Assembly: GCA_017533795.1 (NCBI GenBank)
Contig: JAFWIH010000020.1
Span: 73,335 to 137,334 of the forward strand
Direction of reading: 5' to 3'
Length of the DNA stretch: 64,000 nt
Source of the DNA: Clostridia bacterium
Lineage (GTDB): Bacteria > Bacillota > Clostridia > TANB77 > CAG-508
This document shows positions 44,396-52,313 of the stretch, in pieces (position 1 is the first letter of the stretch; each line of letters opens with the position of its first letter). Under the pieces are notes generated by a model that saw only the letters and a list, made by a program, of their open reading frames with translations, searched no databases and had not been told where the DNA came from. Both the position numbers and the translations under genes were made by a program.

Positions 44396-45190
44396 TTAAT
44401 CTTTAGTAACAAAAGTCTTTTTAAAGACCTTTGTTATGAATGTTTTAAGTCTTATCCTAACAAAAGGCGGCATATATGAAATTAATATATTACGAAAATG
44501 TTCAAAAATTGTTTCTTTCCATGTTTGTAATTCTCTATCTTCAAAATCAATTTCAGGATTTTTCCTACATAGTTTTAAATAATTAATTCTATCCCATTTC
44601 CCTTTAGTAATACCAGGTGTAATTCCAAAAAAATTTTTTCTTACAATTAGATGTTTTTCATAATAGAAATCTTTATTTTCATGCAAATAGTACTCTTCAT
44701 AATCTAAATCATTTTTAAATGTTGCTAATTGTTTTTGAATATAATTGTGACTAACAACAAAAGCAACAAAATTATGACTATATCTATCTAAACTATTTAT
44801 ATATCTAAAATAATCATTAAATCTTTTTTCCTTTTTATATCTTTTTACATACATTAATGAACAATAGTCAATTTTACTCTTTTGTATAAGATATAATTGT
44901 TTTTTTATTTCGCAATCATTAATCTTTTTATTTATAAAAGCATCCCCCAAAAAACACATATAATAATTACTTTTATACATATTTGCAGCATTTAGAATAC
45001 ATTCTATAAGAGAAGCATTTCTGCCATTATAAACACATTCATATCCACTAAACTCTTCTTTTTCTCCAGTTATAGAAATAATAATTTTGTAATTACACTC
45101 TTTCCAATATTTTTTTAGTAACTGCAAAAAGTTGACAGTTATATTTTTGTAGTTTGAATGTGTAGGTAAAATAATAATATATTTTTGCAT
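44396..45190 (-). CDS. Putative glycosyltransferase, unknown family
   Basis: 264 aa: begins MQKYIIILPTHSNY and has a GT-A-like first half, including NYYMCFLGDAFINKK where a DxD-like metal motif would be (GDAF). The C-terminal half is basic and Phe-rich. The fold guess comes from start, size and context between two GT2 genes; no close family is recognised. Not the acceptor-determining enzyme of any known pathway. Confidence 0.6.
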   Translation of the reverse strand: MQKYIIILPTHSNYKNITVNFLQLLKKYWKECNYKIIISITGEKEEFSGYECVYNGRNASLIECILNAANMYKSNYYMCFLGDAFINKKINDCEIKKQLYLIQKSKIDYCSLMYVKRYKKEKRFNDYFRYINSLDRYSHNFVAFVVSHNYIQKQLATFKNDLDYEEYYLHENKDFYYEKHLIVRKNFFGITPGITKGKWDRINYLKLCRKNPEIDFEDRELQTWKETIFEHFRNILISYMPPFVRIRLKTFITKVFKKTFVTKD

Positions 45191-45319
45191 ATTTTTTTCC
45201 TTGTTAACTATATTTTTATCTCAATTAAAAATTATCCTTTGTTAAAAGCAAAAATTTGTAAAATGCACTAAATATAAAGCCTTATACAGTGTTATCTTAA
45301 TTTATAAGCACTTTATCCT

Positions 45320-46147
45320 CTATTGTCTCAATCCTTTATATACAATTTTTCTACTCCAAGTAGGTAAAATAGAAACTATGGCATGAGGGATAGCTCCTGT
45401 AATAAAGTCCAAATTACTCTCCCATTTGCTATTTCTCAAATAATTATGAAACCTTAGCAAGTCTTTTGCATATTTGAATCCACCTCGTCTCTTATAAAAA
45501 TCATTTGGAACTCTCATATATACCAAAGCTTCATGTATATTCATTCCTTTATATTTACTCTGTAGTAATCTAATCCACAAATAATAATCTTCAAAAAAAT
45601 GGTAGGTTTCGTCATAGCTTCCAACATCCAACACATCTGTTTTTTTAAACATTACTGCTGGATGATTAAATGGATTTCTTTTTCGCGAATATTTTATTAT
45701 TTCTTCATATGTAGTAGGAATTTTTTTTACACCAATTGTATTGTTTATATCTCCATAAAACTCTTCTAGACTAGAACTTATTATAGATATATCTTCAATT
45801 TTATTAAATACTTCAAATTCTTTTTCGCATCTGTCTTTTTTTGAAATGTCATCACTATCTTGTCTTACAACGATTTCATTCTTGCAATGTTTTAATCCTT
45901 CATTAAGTGCTATTCCTAGTCCCGAATTAACATCCATTCTAATAATATTTAATATATTAAAAAATTTTTGTTGATATTTTTTTATAACATCTTCCAAATC
46001 TCTATTTAATGGGCCATCACACACTAATACAAAGTCATTTGTTTTTAGTGTTTGTTCAAATATACTTTTCATTGATTCATCTAAGTATTCTGCCTTTTCT
46101 TTATTATAAACAGACATTAAAACAGAATAATTGTTGTATTTGCTCAT
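45320..46147 (-). CDS. Family 2 glycosyltransferase
   Basis: 275 aa. YSVLMSVYNKEKAEYLDESMKSIF at the start, VLVCDGPLN, then NSGLGIALNEGLKHCKNEIVVRQDSDD near 75-100 with the DSDD metal motif, and FFEDYYLWIRLL near 183. Resembles GT2 enzymes of capsule loci such as amylovoran/WcaA-type. Located 45 nt after the initiating transferase gene; a 129-bp gap without features follows. Confidence 0.92.
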   Translation of the reverse strand: MSKYNNYSVLMSVYNKEKAEYLDESMKSIFEQTLKTNDFVLVCDGPLNRDLEDVIKKYQQKFFNILNIIRMDVNSGLGIALNEGLKHCKNEIVVRQDSDDISKKDRCEKEFEVFNKIEDISIISSSLEEFYGDINNTIGVKKIPTTYEEIIKYSRKRNPFNHPAVMFKKTDVLDVGSYDETYHFFEDYYLWIRLLQSKYKGMNIHEALVYMRVPNDFYKRRGGFKYAKDLLRFHNYLRNSKWESNLDFITGAIPHAIVSILPTWSRKIVYKGLRQ

Positions 46148-46192
46148 ATCATATTCTCCACTCTTTTAGTATATAGCTGCTCTTATACCACC

Positions 46193-46840
46193 CTATCCTA
46201 CTTTGCTTGTTTTTGCTTTCTCAAGTAATTCTCTTGTATCTTTTAATTTTCTTATTTCATCTTTTATTCCTTGTTCAGAAATCTCGGCATTTGCCTTAGA
46301 AAAAACAGTTTTAATTGTTTCAATTATTAACTTCATATCTTCTTTAAAACTAATATTATCAACATATTCTATATCATAATTGATTTTTTCAAATATATCT
46401 ATACCATTTCTTCCTTTAACTTGTGCTAATCCAGAAATACCTGGCAATACTTCTACACGTCTTTTTTGCTCATCTGTGAACCATTCATAATATTCAGGTA
46501 TCCATGGTCTTGGTCCAATAAAACTCATTTCTCCTTTTATGATATTAAAAAGTTGTGGGAGCTCATCAATACTGGTTTTGCGTATTATTTTTCCAGTTTT
46601 TGTAACCATCTCATCATGTGTTAACTCACTATGTAATTCTTCTCTTTCAGTCTTCATAGATCTAAATTTATATGTATTAAATACCTTTAGTCCTTTTCCC
46701 ATTCTCTTAGATTTGTATATTATTGGTCCACCGTCTTCAGTTTTTATACATATTGCTACTATTATCATAGGTATTGCAAATACACATACTAATACAATTG
46801 ACAAAAACAAATCAAATAATCTTTTTACCTTTGTATACAT
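46193..46840 (-). CDS. Initiating undecaprenyl-phosphate sugar-1-phosphate transferase
   Basis: 215 aa. Monotopic phosphoglycosyl transferase (PglC/WcaJ C-terminal type): an N-terminal membrane helix (about 9-31), YKSKRMGKGLKVFNTYKFRSMK near 42-63, TSIDELPQLFNIIKGEMSFIGPRP near 88-112 with the Asp-Glu pair, and LPGISGLAQVKGRN near 131. Loads the first sugar phosphate on the lipid carrier, starting repeat-unit assembly. First gene of the EPS operon, directly after its promoter. Confidence 0.95.
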   Translation of the reverse strand: MYTKVKRLFDLFLSIVLVCVFAIPMIIVAICIKTEDGGPIIYKSKRMGKGLKVFNTYKFRSMKTEREELHSELTHDEMVTKTGKIIRKTSIDELPQLFNIIKGEMSFIGPRPWIPEYYEWFTDEQKRRVEVLPGISGLAQVKGRNGIDIFEKINYDIEYVDNISFKEDMKLIIETIKTVFSKANAEISEQGIKDEIRKLKDTRELLEKAKTSKVG

Positions 46841-46870
46841 TTTTTTCTCCCAACATTTTTGTTCCTTCTC

Positions 46871-46899
46871 ATTGTACTATTACTGTATTTTTTTTTCAA
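46871..46899 (-). promoter_or_regulatory. Promoter of the surface-polysaccharide operon
   Basis: TTGAAA (46899-46894), exact 17-nt spacer, TACAAT (46876-46871); the start would fall about 25 nt before the ATG at 46840. The A-run next to the -35 could act as an UP-like element. Confidence 0.75.
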
Positions 46900-46950
46900 G
46901 TGTTTTTTACAACTAATTTTTCTTTTTTCGACAAAGTTTTTTTCATAAAA

Positions 46951-46982
46951 ATAGGTTGTATGAATTTACTCATACAACCTAT
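46951..46982 (-). terminator. Terminator of the cysS-galE operon
   Basis: A perfect 13-bp stem ATAGGTTGTATGA/TCATACAACCTAT with a 6-nt loop, followed on the minus strand by TTTTTATG, directly after galE. Confidence 0.92.
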
Positions 46983-46985
46983 TTT

Positions 46986-47990
46986 TTATTTATTCATCTG
47001 TATATATCTCCATGAATCTCTACACATATCTTCTAGTGTTTTTGTTGCTTTCCAGCCAAGTTCCGCTTCTGCTTTTGATGCATCAGCATAACATGCTGCA
47101 ATGTCCCCTGGTCTTCTTTCATCTATTACATAAGGTATTTTTATATTATTCACCTTTTCAAATGTTTTTACTAATTCTAGTACACTATATCCACATCCCG
47201 TACCTAAATTGTATTTTTCTACTCCACCATCAGCACTGAGTAATTTTTCTAGTGCCAGGATATGTCCTTTTGCTAAATCTACAACATGTATATAGTCTCT
47301 TACTCCTGTGCCATCTTTTGTTTCATAGTCATCTCCAAATACATGAAGTTTTTCTAATTCTCCTATTGCTACTTTTTGTATATATGGCATTAAATTATTA
47401 GGTATTCCATTTGGGTTATCTCCAAGTAGTCCACTTTCGTGTGCTCCTATTGGATTAAAGTATCTCAATATTGTTATCTTCCAACTATTGTCTGAAATAT
47501 ATAGGTCTTCTAATATTTTTTCTATCATTGCTTTTGTTGCACCATAAGGGTTTGTTGGAGTTCTTCTTCCCATTGTTTCTACAAGTCTTGGTACACCTGG
47601 GTCTCCATATACTGTTGCAGATGAGCTAAACACTATTTTTTTACAGTTATGTTTTCTCATAACATCTAATAGAGTAAGTGTTCCCATTATATTATTATAA
47701 TAGTATTCTAATGGTTTTTCTACACTTTCTCCCACAGCTTTTAATCCTGCAAAATGTATTACAGCATCAATTTCATTTTCTGCAAATATCTTGTCTATTG
47801 CTTCTTTATCTAATATGTCTGTTTTATAAAACTTTGGCTCTTTTCCTGTTATTTGTTTAATTCTCTCTACAACATCTTCATTGCTATTTATTAAGCTATC
47901 TACTATAGCTATATCTTTACCAGTATTAATTAACTCTACTGCTGTGTGGCTTCCTATATAGCCTGTTCCACCTGTAAGTAGTACTTTCAT
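46986..47990 (-). CDS. galE: UDP-glucose 4-epimerase
   Basis: Interconverts UDP-Glc and UDP-Gal (or the GlcNAc pair), feeding the adjacent polysaccharide locus. 334 aa, family length. NAD-binding GGTGYIGSHTAVEL near 7, FSSSATVYG with the catalytic Ser near 122, and the YxxxK pair in NPYGATKAMIEK near 148. It is last in the cysS-argS-unknown-VanZ-galE run and ends at a terminator. Confidence 0.96.
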   Translation of the reverse strand: MKVLLTGGTGYIGSHTAVELINTGKDIAIVDSLINSNEDVVERIKQITGKEPKFYKTDILDKEAIDKIFAENEIDAVIHFAGLKAVGESVEKPLEYYYNNIMGTLTLLDVMRKHNCKKIVFSSSATVYGDPGVPRLVETMGRRTPTNPYGATKAMIEKILEDLYISDNSWKITILRYFNPIGAHESGLLGDNPNGIPNNLMPYIQKVAIGELEKLHVFGDDYETKDGTGVRDYIHVVDLAKGHILALEKLLSADGGVEKYNLGTGCGYSVLELVKTFEKVNNIKIPYVIDERRPGDIAACYADASKAEAELGWKATKTLEDMCRDSWRYIQMNK

Positions 47991-47991
47991 A

Positions 47992-48450
47992 TTATTTCCT
48001 CCTTAGAAAACCTTTTAATGCTATAAATAGTATTGTTCCAAAACTTCCACCTGCTGTATCTATAATTATATCTCTTAACTCAGAGCTTCTGCCTTCTACA
48101 AAGAATTGATGTATTTCATCTGTTATAGCATAAATTAAAGTATATACTATTGTATATAAAATTATTCGTTTATCTTGTACATTTGTTGTATTTATATAGT
48201 TTGCAATTAGGAATCCACCAATTGCATACAATACAAAATGTGCACATTTTCTAACAATTATTTCTACAATGTCTCTTTTTCTTTTTGAAATTTTTTTATC
48301 ATCTTTTGTAATAGCTTTAACTACTTTTTCTGTTATTCCTCCACTTGTTTTACTTGAAATGTCTGCTGGCTGATTAGAAAAAGCAAATACTATTATCATC
48401 CAAATTATTATAAGAAATAAATATATAATTTTTCTTCTATTTACCTCCAT
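47992..48450 (-). CDS. VanZ-family membrane protein
   Basis: 152 aa with four TM helices. VanZ-like pattern: FAFSNQPAD near 22, RKCAHFVLYAIGGFLI near 68-83 and the conserved ITDEIHQFFVEGRSSELRDIIIDTAGG near 107-133. VanZ proteins are linked to teicoplanin resistance or phospholipid-related functions; the exact role here is unknown. It overlaps the upstream gene by 14 nt. Confidence 0.92.
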   Translation of the reverse strand: MEVNRRKIIYLFLIIIWMIIVFAFSNQPADISSKTSGGITEKVVKAITKDDKKISKRKRDIVEIIVRKCAHFVLYAIGGFLIANYINTTNVQDKRIILYTIVYTLIYAITDEIHQFFVEGRSSELRDIIIDTAGGSFGTILFIALKGFLRRK

Positions 48451-49132
48451 TTAACACCTCTAGGTATTCGGCAAGCTTATTTGTATTTGTAAATTGAATT
48501 TTTCCATCGTTTATTTCCCAATATTTTGAGTTTTTTGCCAAAAAGTCTATTGTGTCTTCTAAGCCTTCTAGTCTTTCTTCCGCTTCTTCTTGCTCATCTA
48601 TTGCTTTTTCTTTTATAGTTGTAAGCATCTCTTGCATTGCCTCATTGTTCATAATATTTTTATATACATCTATATAGTTCTCTTTTATGTCTTTCCCTTC
48701 TATCGCCCCATTTATAGAAGACTCACTATCCATATTTTCTGCTTTGGTTTTTAATGTATTAAACTCTTGCTTTTTTTCTTCTACTTTTTGTTTTACAACT
48801 AATAATTCTACTGGGTCTCCATTAATGTTTTCAGCAGATAAAATCTTTTCCGCCTGTTCTTCGTTGCAAAAGTCTTTCATACTAATAAATATTTTTTTTG
48901 AGTCATTCAAATAGTTTTTTACTGTTTCTTCTACTTTTCCATAGTTTCCATTTGATTTTATTGACATGTCTAATTCATCATTTATTATATCTGTTTCTAA
49001 AACTTTTGTCATTTCCTTTTGTAATATTTCAGCTTGCTGACTTCCATTTTGTATATAATAATATCCTCCTATTAAACCTGCTATTAATAATATAACCACT
49101 ATTATTGCAAATATTAATCTTTTGGTTCCCAT
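48437..49132 (-). CDS. Membrane-anchored coiled-coil protein, unknown
   Basis: 231 aa: one N-terminal TM (about 5-27) then an extracytoplasmic, strongly helical, Glu/Lys-rich domain with two Cys absent except FCNEE near 100, ending LEVLNGGK. No motif recognised. Its position between argS (20 nt) and a VanZ protein (overlap) suggests co-expression only. Confidence 0.75.
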   Translation of the reverse strand: MGTKRLIFAIIVVILLIAGLIGGYYYIQNGSQQAEILQKEMTKVLETDIINDELDMSIKSNGNYGKVEETVKNYLNDSKKIFISMKDFCNEEQAEKILSAENINGDPVELLVVKQKVEEKKQEFNTLKTKAENMDSESSINGAIEGKDIKENYIDVYKNIMNNEAMQEMLTTIKEKAIDEQEEAEERLEGLEDTIDFLAKNSKYWEINDGKIQFTNTNKLAEYLEVLNGGK

Positions 49133-49152
49133 TTGTATTCCTCCATATTTAT

Positions 49153-50859
49153 CTACATTTTGTTTGGCATTTCAATTCCAAGTAATTTTGCACCTATTTT
49201 TAGAACTTGTCCTACTGCATATGTTAAGTACACTCTAGCATTTTGGACACTACTATCATCTACTATTATTTTGTTTTCGTTGTAAAAACTGCTAAATGCT
49301 TTTGCCAAGTCAATTAAATACCTTGATAAAATTGATGGTTCATTTTTTTCTGTAACTTGTATTAGTGTTTCTTCAAAATTGTACATTAGTTTTAATACAT
49401 TTTTTGAATAACTGTCTGTTAATACATCAAAGTTTATATCCTTTATATCTGGAACTCCTCCAGCCTTTTCTACTACACTTTTTGTTCTAACATATGTGTA
49501 TTGAATATATGGTCCAGTTTCTCCTTGGAAATTTAATATTTCGTCCCAATCAAATATTTCATCTTTTATTCTATTATTTGCTAAATCATTAAATACTACT
49601 GCACCTACACCAACTTTTTTAGCAACGTCTTCTTTGTCTTCTAAGTTTGGATTTTTTTCTTCTATTATTATTCCAGCTCTTTTTATTGCTTCATTTAGAA
49701 GGTCTTCTAATTTAACAACATTTCCTTCTCTTGTTGACATTTTACCAGTTTTTAGTTGGACCATTCCAAATTGGACATGTTCTAATCCTTTTAGTTGTTT
49801 TTCTGGAATGCCAAGATATTGTGCTGCTTCAAATAATTGTCTAAAGTGTAAAGCTTGTTCATATGATACTACATATAATGCTTTGTCAAAGTCATAAGTT
49901 CTTGTTCTATATAATACTGCTGCTAAATCTCTTGTTGCATAGGTTGTAGATCCATTTGATTTTATTACAATAAGTGGTGCTACATTTTCATCCTTCATTT
50001 CTATTATTTTTGTGCCTTGTGAATCTTTAAGTTTACCTGATTTTTCTAGTATATCTATTACTTCGTCCATTTTATCTGAATAGAATGCTTCCCCATTCCA
50101 TGATTCAAATTTTGTTCCAAGTAAATCATATACCCTTTGGAATTCTTTTAAACTTAAATCTTTAAATCTATTCCAAAGGTTTGTACAGTATTCGTCGCCT
50201 TCTTCAAGTTTTTTAAAGTTTTCTCTACATCTATTTAATACTTCTTCATCTTCTTTGCATAAATTGTTTATACGAATATATATTTTAGTAAGTTCATTTA
50301 TGGGATCATTTTCTATGTCATATTCGTCTCCCCACATTTTGTAACCTTCTATCATTTTTCCAAATTGTGTTCCATAGTCACCTAAATGATTTACTCCTGT
50401 AACGTTATACCCCAAGTACTTATATATTGCAGATAACGCTCCTCCTATTACTGTTGAACGTAAATGTCCTATGTGAAAAGGCTTTGCAATGTTTGGTGCT
50501 GAAAAGTCTATTACTATGTTTTTTCCATTTCCAAGTGTAGATTTTCCATATTCTTCTGATTTATCCATTTCTGTTAGTACTTCTTTTGCTAAAGTTTCTT
50601 TATTAACATAGAAGTTTATAAAGCCTCCTACTACCTCTACTTTTTCTATTATGGTTTCGTCAATTTTTAAATTTTCTTTTATTTCTTCTGCTATAGCTTG
50701 TGGTGCTTTTTTTAATGTTTTTGCTAGTCTAAAACATGGAAATGCATAATCTCCATTTGTATTTGATTTTGGTTTTTCTATGTATTTTTCTAGTTCTTGT
50801 TTGTCAAATTCTATAGTATTTGCTATCATCTCTGCAATTTTTTGCTTAAAATCTATCAT
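49153..50859 (-). CDS. argS: Arginyl-tRNA synthetase
   Basis: Class I synthetase. 568 aa, normal length. The N-terminal Add1 domain with NGDYAFPCFRLAK; the HIGH-type motif APNIAKPFHIGHLRST near 122-137; GKMSTREGN near 372 takes the place of KMSKS; the C-terminal DALR anticodon-binding domain starts near 450. It starts 2 nt after cysS stops. Confidence 0.97.
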   Translation of the reverse strand: MIDFKQKIAEMIANTIEFDKQELEKYIEKPKSNTNGDYAFPCFRLAKTLKKAPQAIAEEIKENLKIDETIIEKVEVVGGFINFYVNKETLAKEVLTEMDKSEEYGKSTLGNGKNIVIDFSAPNIAKPFHIGHLRSTVIGGALSAIYKYLGYNVTGVNHLGDYGTQFGKMIEGYKMWGDEYDIENDPINELTKIYIRINNLCKEDEEVLNRCRENFKKLEEGDEYCTNLWNRFKDLSLKEFQRVYDLLGTKFESWNGEAFYSDKMDEVIDILEKSGKLKDSQGTKIIEMKDENVAPLIVIKSNGSTTYATRDLAAVLYRTRTYDFDKALYVVSYEQALHFRQLFEAAQYLGIPEKQLKGLEHVQFGMVQLKTGKMSTREGNVVKLEDLLNEAIKRAGIIIEEKNPNLEDKEDVAKKVGVGAVVFNDLANNRIKDEIFDWDEILNFQGETGPYIQYTYVRTKSVVEKAGGVPDIKDINFDVLTDSYSKNVLKLMYNFEETLIQVTEKNEPSILSRYLIDLAKAFSSFYNENKIIVDDSSVQNARVYLTYAVGQVLKIGAKLLGIEMPNKM

Positions 50860-50861
50860 TT

Positions 50862-52250
50862 TTATCCTCCCTTTACAACCTCTGTGCCATTTTTAGTATC
50901 TTTAACACTATATCCTCTATTTTGAAGTTCATCTCTTATTCTATCAGATTCTTCCCAGTTTTTGTTTTCTCTTGCGATGTTTCTTTGTTCTATTAATTTA
51001 ATAATTTCATCTGGTAATTCTCTATTATTTTCTGGTATTTGGTTTATTTCTAAACCTAATACCTCATCAAATTTTAGTAACAATTCTGCAAGTTTTGGAG
51101 ATTTAGTTTCATATCTTACTACTTCCCATACTATCCCCATTGCTGCTGGCATGTTTAAGTCATCATTTATTGCTCTATGAAATCTTTCTTCATATTCACT
51201 TATTACAGAACTCTCTATATCTTGGTTTCCATTTTTGTGGTTTTGATATCCTTGTCTTAGTCTATTTAAAGATATTTGACTTGCTTTTGCTCCTTCAAAT
51301 GTAAAATTTAATTTGTTTCTGTAGTGTGAACTAAAGCAAAATAATTTATACGCAATTGGTTCTATACCTTTTTCCTGTAATTCATCAAGTGTATATACAT
51401 TTCCTAATGATTTAGACATTTTTCCACCGTCTACTAGTAAGAATTCACAATGCATCCAAAAATTAGCAGGATTATGTCCAAAAGAACCTTTACATTGTGC
51501 AATTTCATTTTCGTGATGAATTGGAATATGATCTACTCCGCCTGTGTGAATATCAAAGTTTTCACCTAAAAAACGTCTTCCCATTGCTGAACATTCTATA
51601 TGCCATCCTGGATAGCTTTTTCCCCATGGACTATCCCACTTCATTATGTGGTTTTCCGGAGCTTTTATCCATACTGCAAAGTCATATGGGTTTCGCTTTT
51701 CGTTGTCTACTTCTATTCTTGCTCCTGCTTCCTGTCCTTCTACACTATTATTAGAAAGTACTGGATATTTGTCTAATTTTGACACATCAAAATAAATTCC
51801 TGTACTTGTTTCATATCCATACCCATTGTCTACAATTTCTTGAACCATTTCTAGCATTTGTGGAATGTTATCTGTTGCTTTAGTAATAATCTCTGGCATA
51901 TCAATGTTTAGTTTTTTCATATCTTTCATAAAAGCATCTGTATAAAACTTAGCTATTTCATATGGATTTTTTCCTTCTTTTCTAGCTGCTTTTTCCATTT
52001 TGTCTTCGCCAGTATCTGCATCTGAAGTTAGATGACCTACATCTGTTATATTCATTACATGATTCATTTTAAATCTATTATATTTTAATACTCTACGTAA
52101 ACTATCTACAAAAATATATGTTCTAAAATTACCAATATGTGCATAACTGTACACGGTTGGTCCACAGCTATACATTTTTACTTCTTTATTATTAATTGGC
52201 TCAAACAATTCCTTTTTCTTTGTTAAAGTATTGTATAAGTATATATCCAT
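50862..52250 (-). CDS. cysS: Cysteinyl-tRNA synthetase
   Basis: Class I synthetase. 462 aa, normal length. Zinc Cys in MYSCGPTVY near 28, the HIGH-like motif HIGNFRTYIF near 39, WHIECSAMG near 206, HHENEIAQ near 235 and KMSKSLGNVYTL near 267. Completes zinc-site ligands C/C/H/E. Leads the operon that continues with argS; no T-box is present upstream. Confidence 0.97.
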   Translation of the reverse strand: MDIYLYNTLTKKKELFEPINNKEVKMYSCGPTVYSYAHIGNFRTYIFVDSLRRVLKYNRFKMNHVMNITDVGHLTSDADTGEDKMEKAARKEGKNPYEIAKFYTDAFMKDMKKLNIDMPEIITKATDNIPQMLEMVQEIVDNGYGYETSTGIYFDVSKLDKYPVLSNNSVEGQEAGARIEVDNEKRNPYDFAVWIKAPENHIMKWDSPWGKSYPGWHIECSAMGRRFLGENFDIHTGGVDHIPIHHENEIAQCKGSFGHNPANFWMHCEFLLVDGGKMSKSLGNVYTLDELQEKGIEPIAYKLFCFSSHYRNKLNFTFEGAKASQISLNRLRQGYQNHKNGNQDIESSVISEYEERFHRAINDDLNMPAAMGIVWEVVRYETKSPKLAELLLKFDEVLGLEINQIPENNRELPDEIIKLIEQRNIARENKNWEESDRIRDELQNRGYSVKDTKNGTEVVKGG

Positions 52251-52270
52251 ATATTCGTCTCCTTTACGTT

Positions 52271-52302
52271 ATTTAGGCAGAAGCATATGTTTCTGCCTAA
52301 AT
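52271..52302 (-). terminator. Hairpin between the PBP gene and cysS
   Basis: A perfect 12-bp stem ATTTAGGCAGAA/TTCTGCCTAAAT with an 8-nt loop sits 12 nt after the PBP stop. It lacks a U-tract (AACGTAAAGG follows on the minus strand), so it may only attenuate and let some transcripts reach cysS. Confidence 0.5.
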
Positions 52303-52313
52303 ATTAATATTTT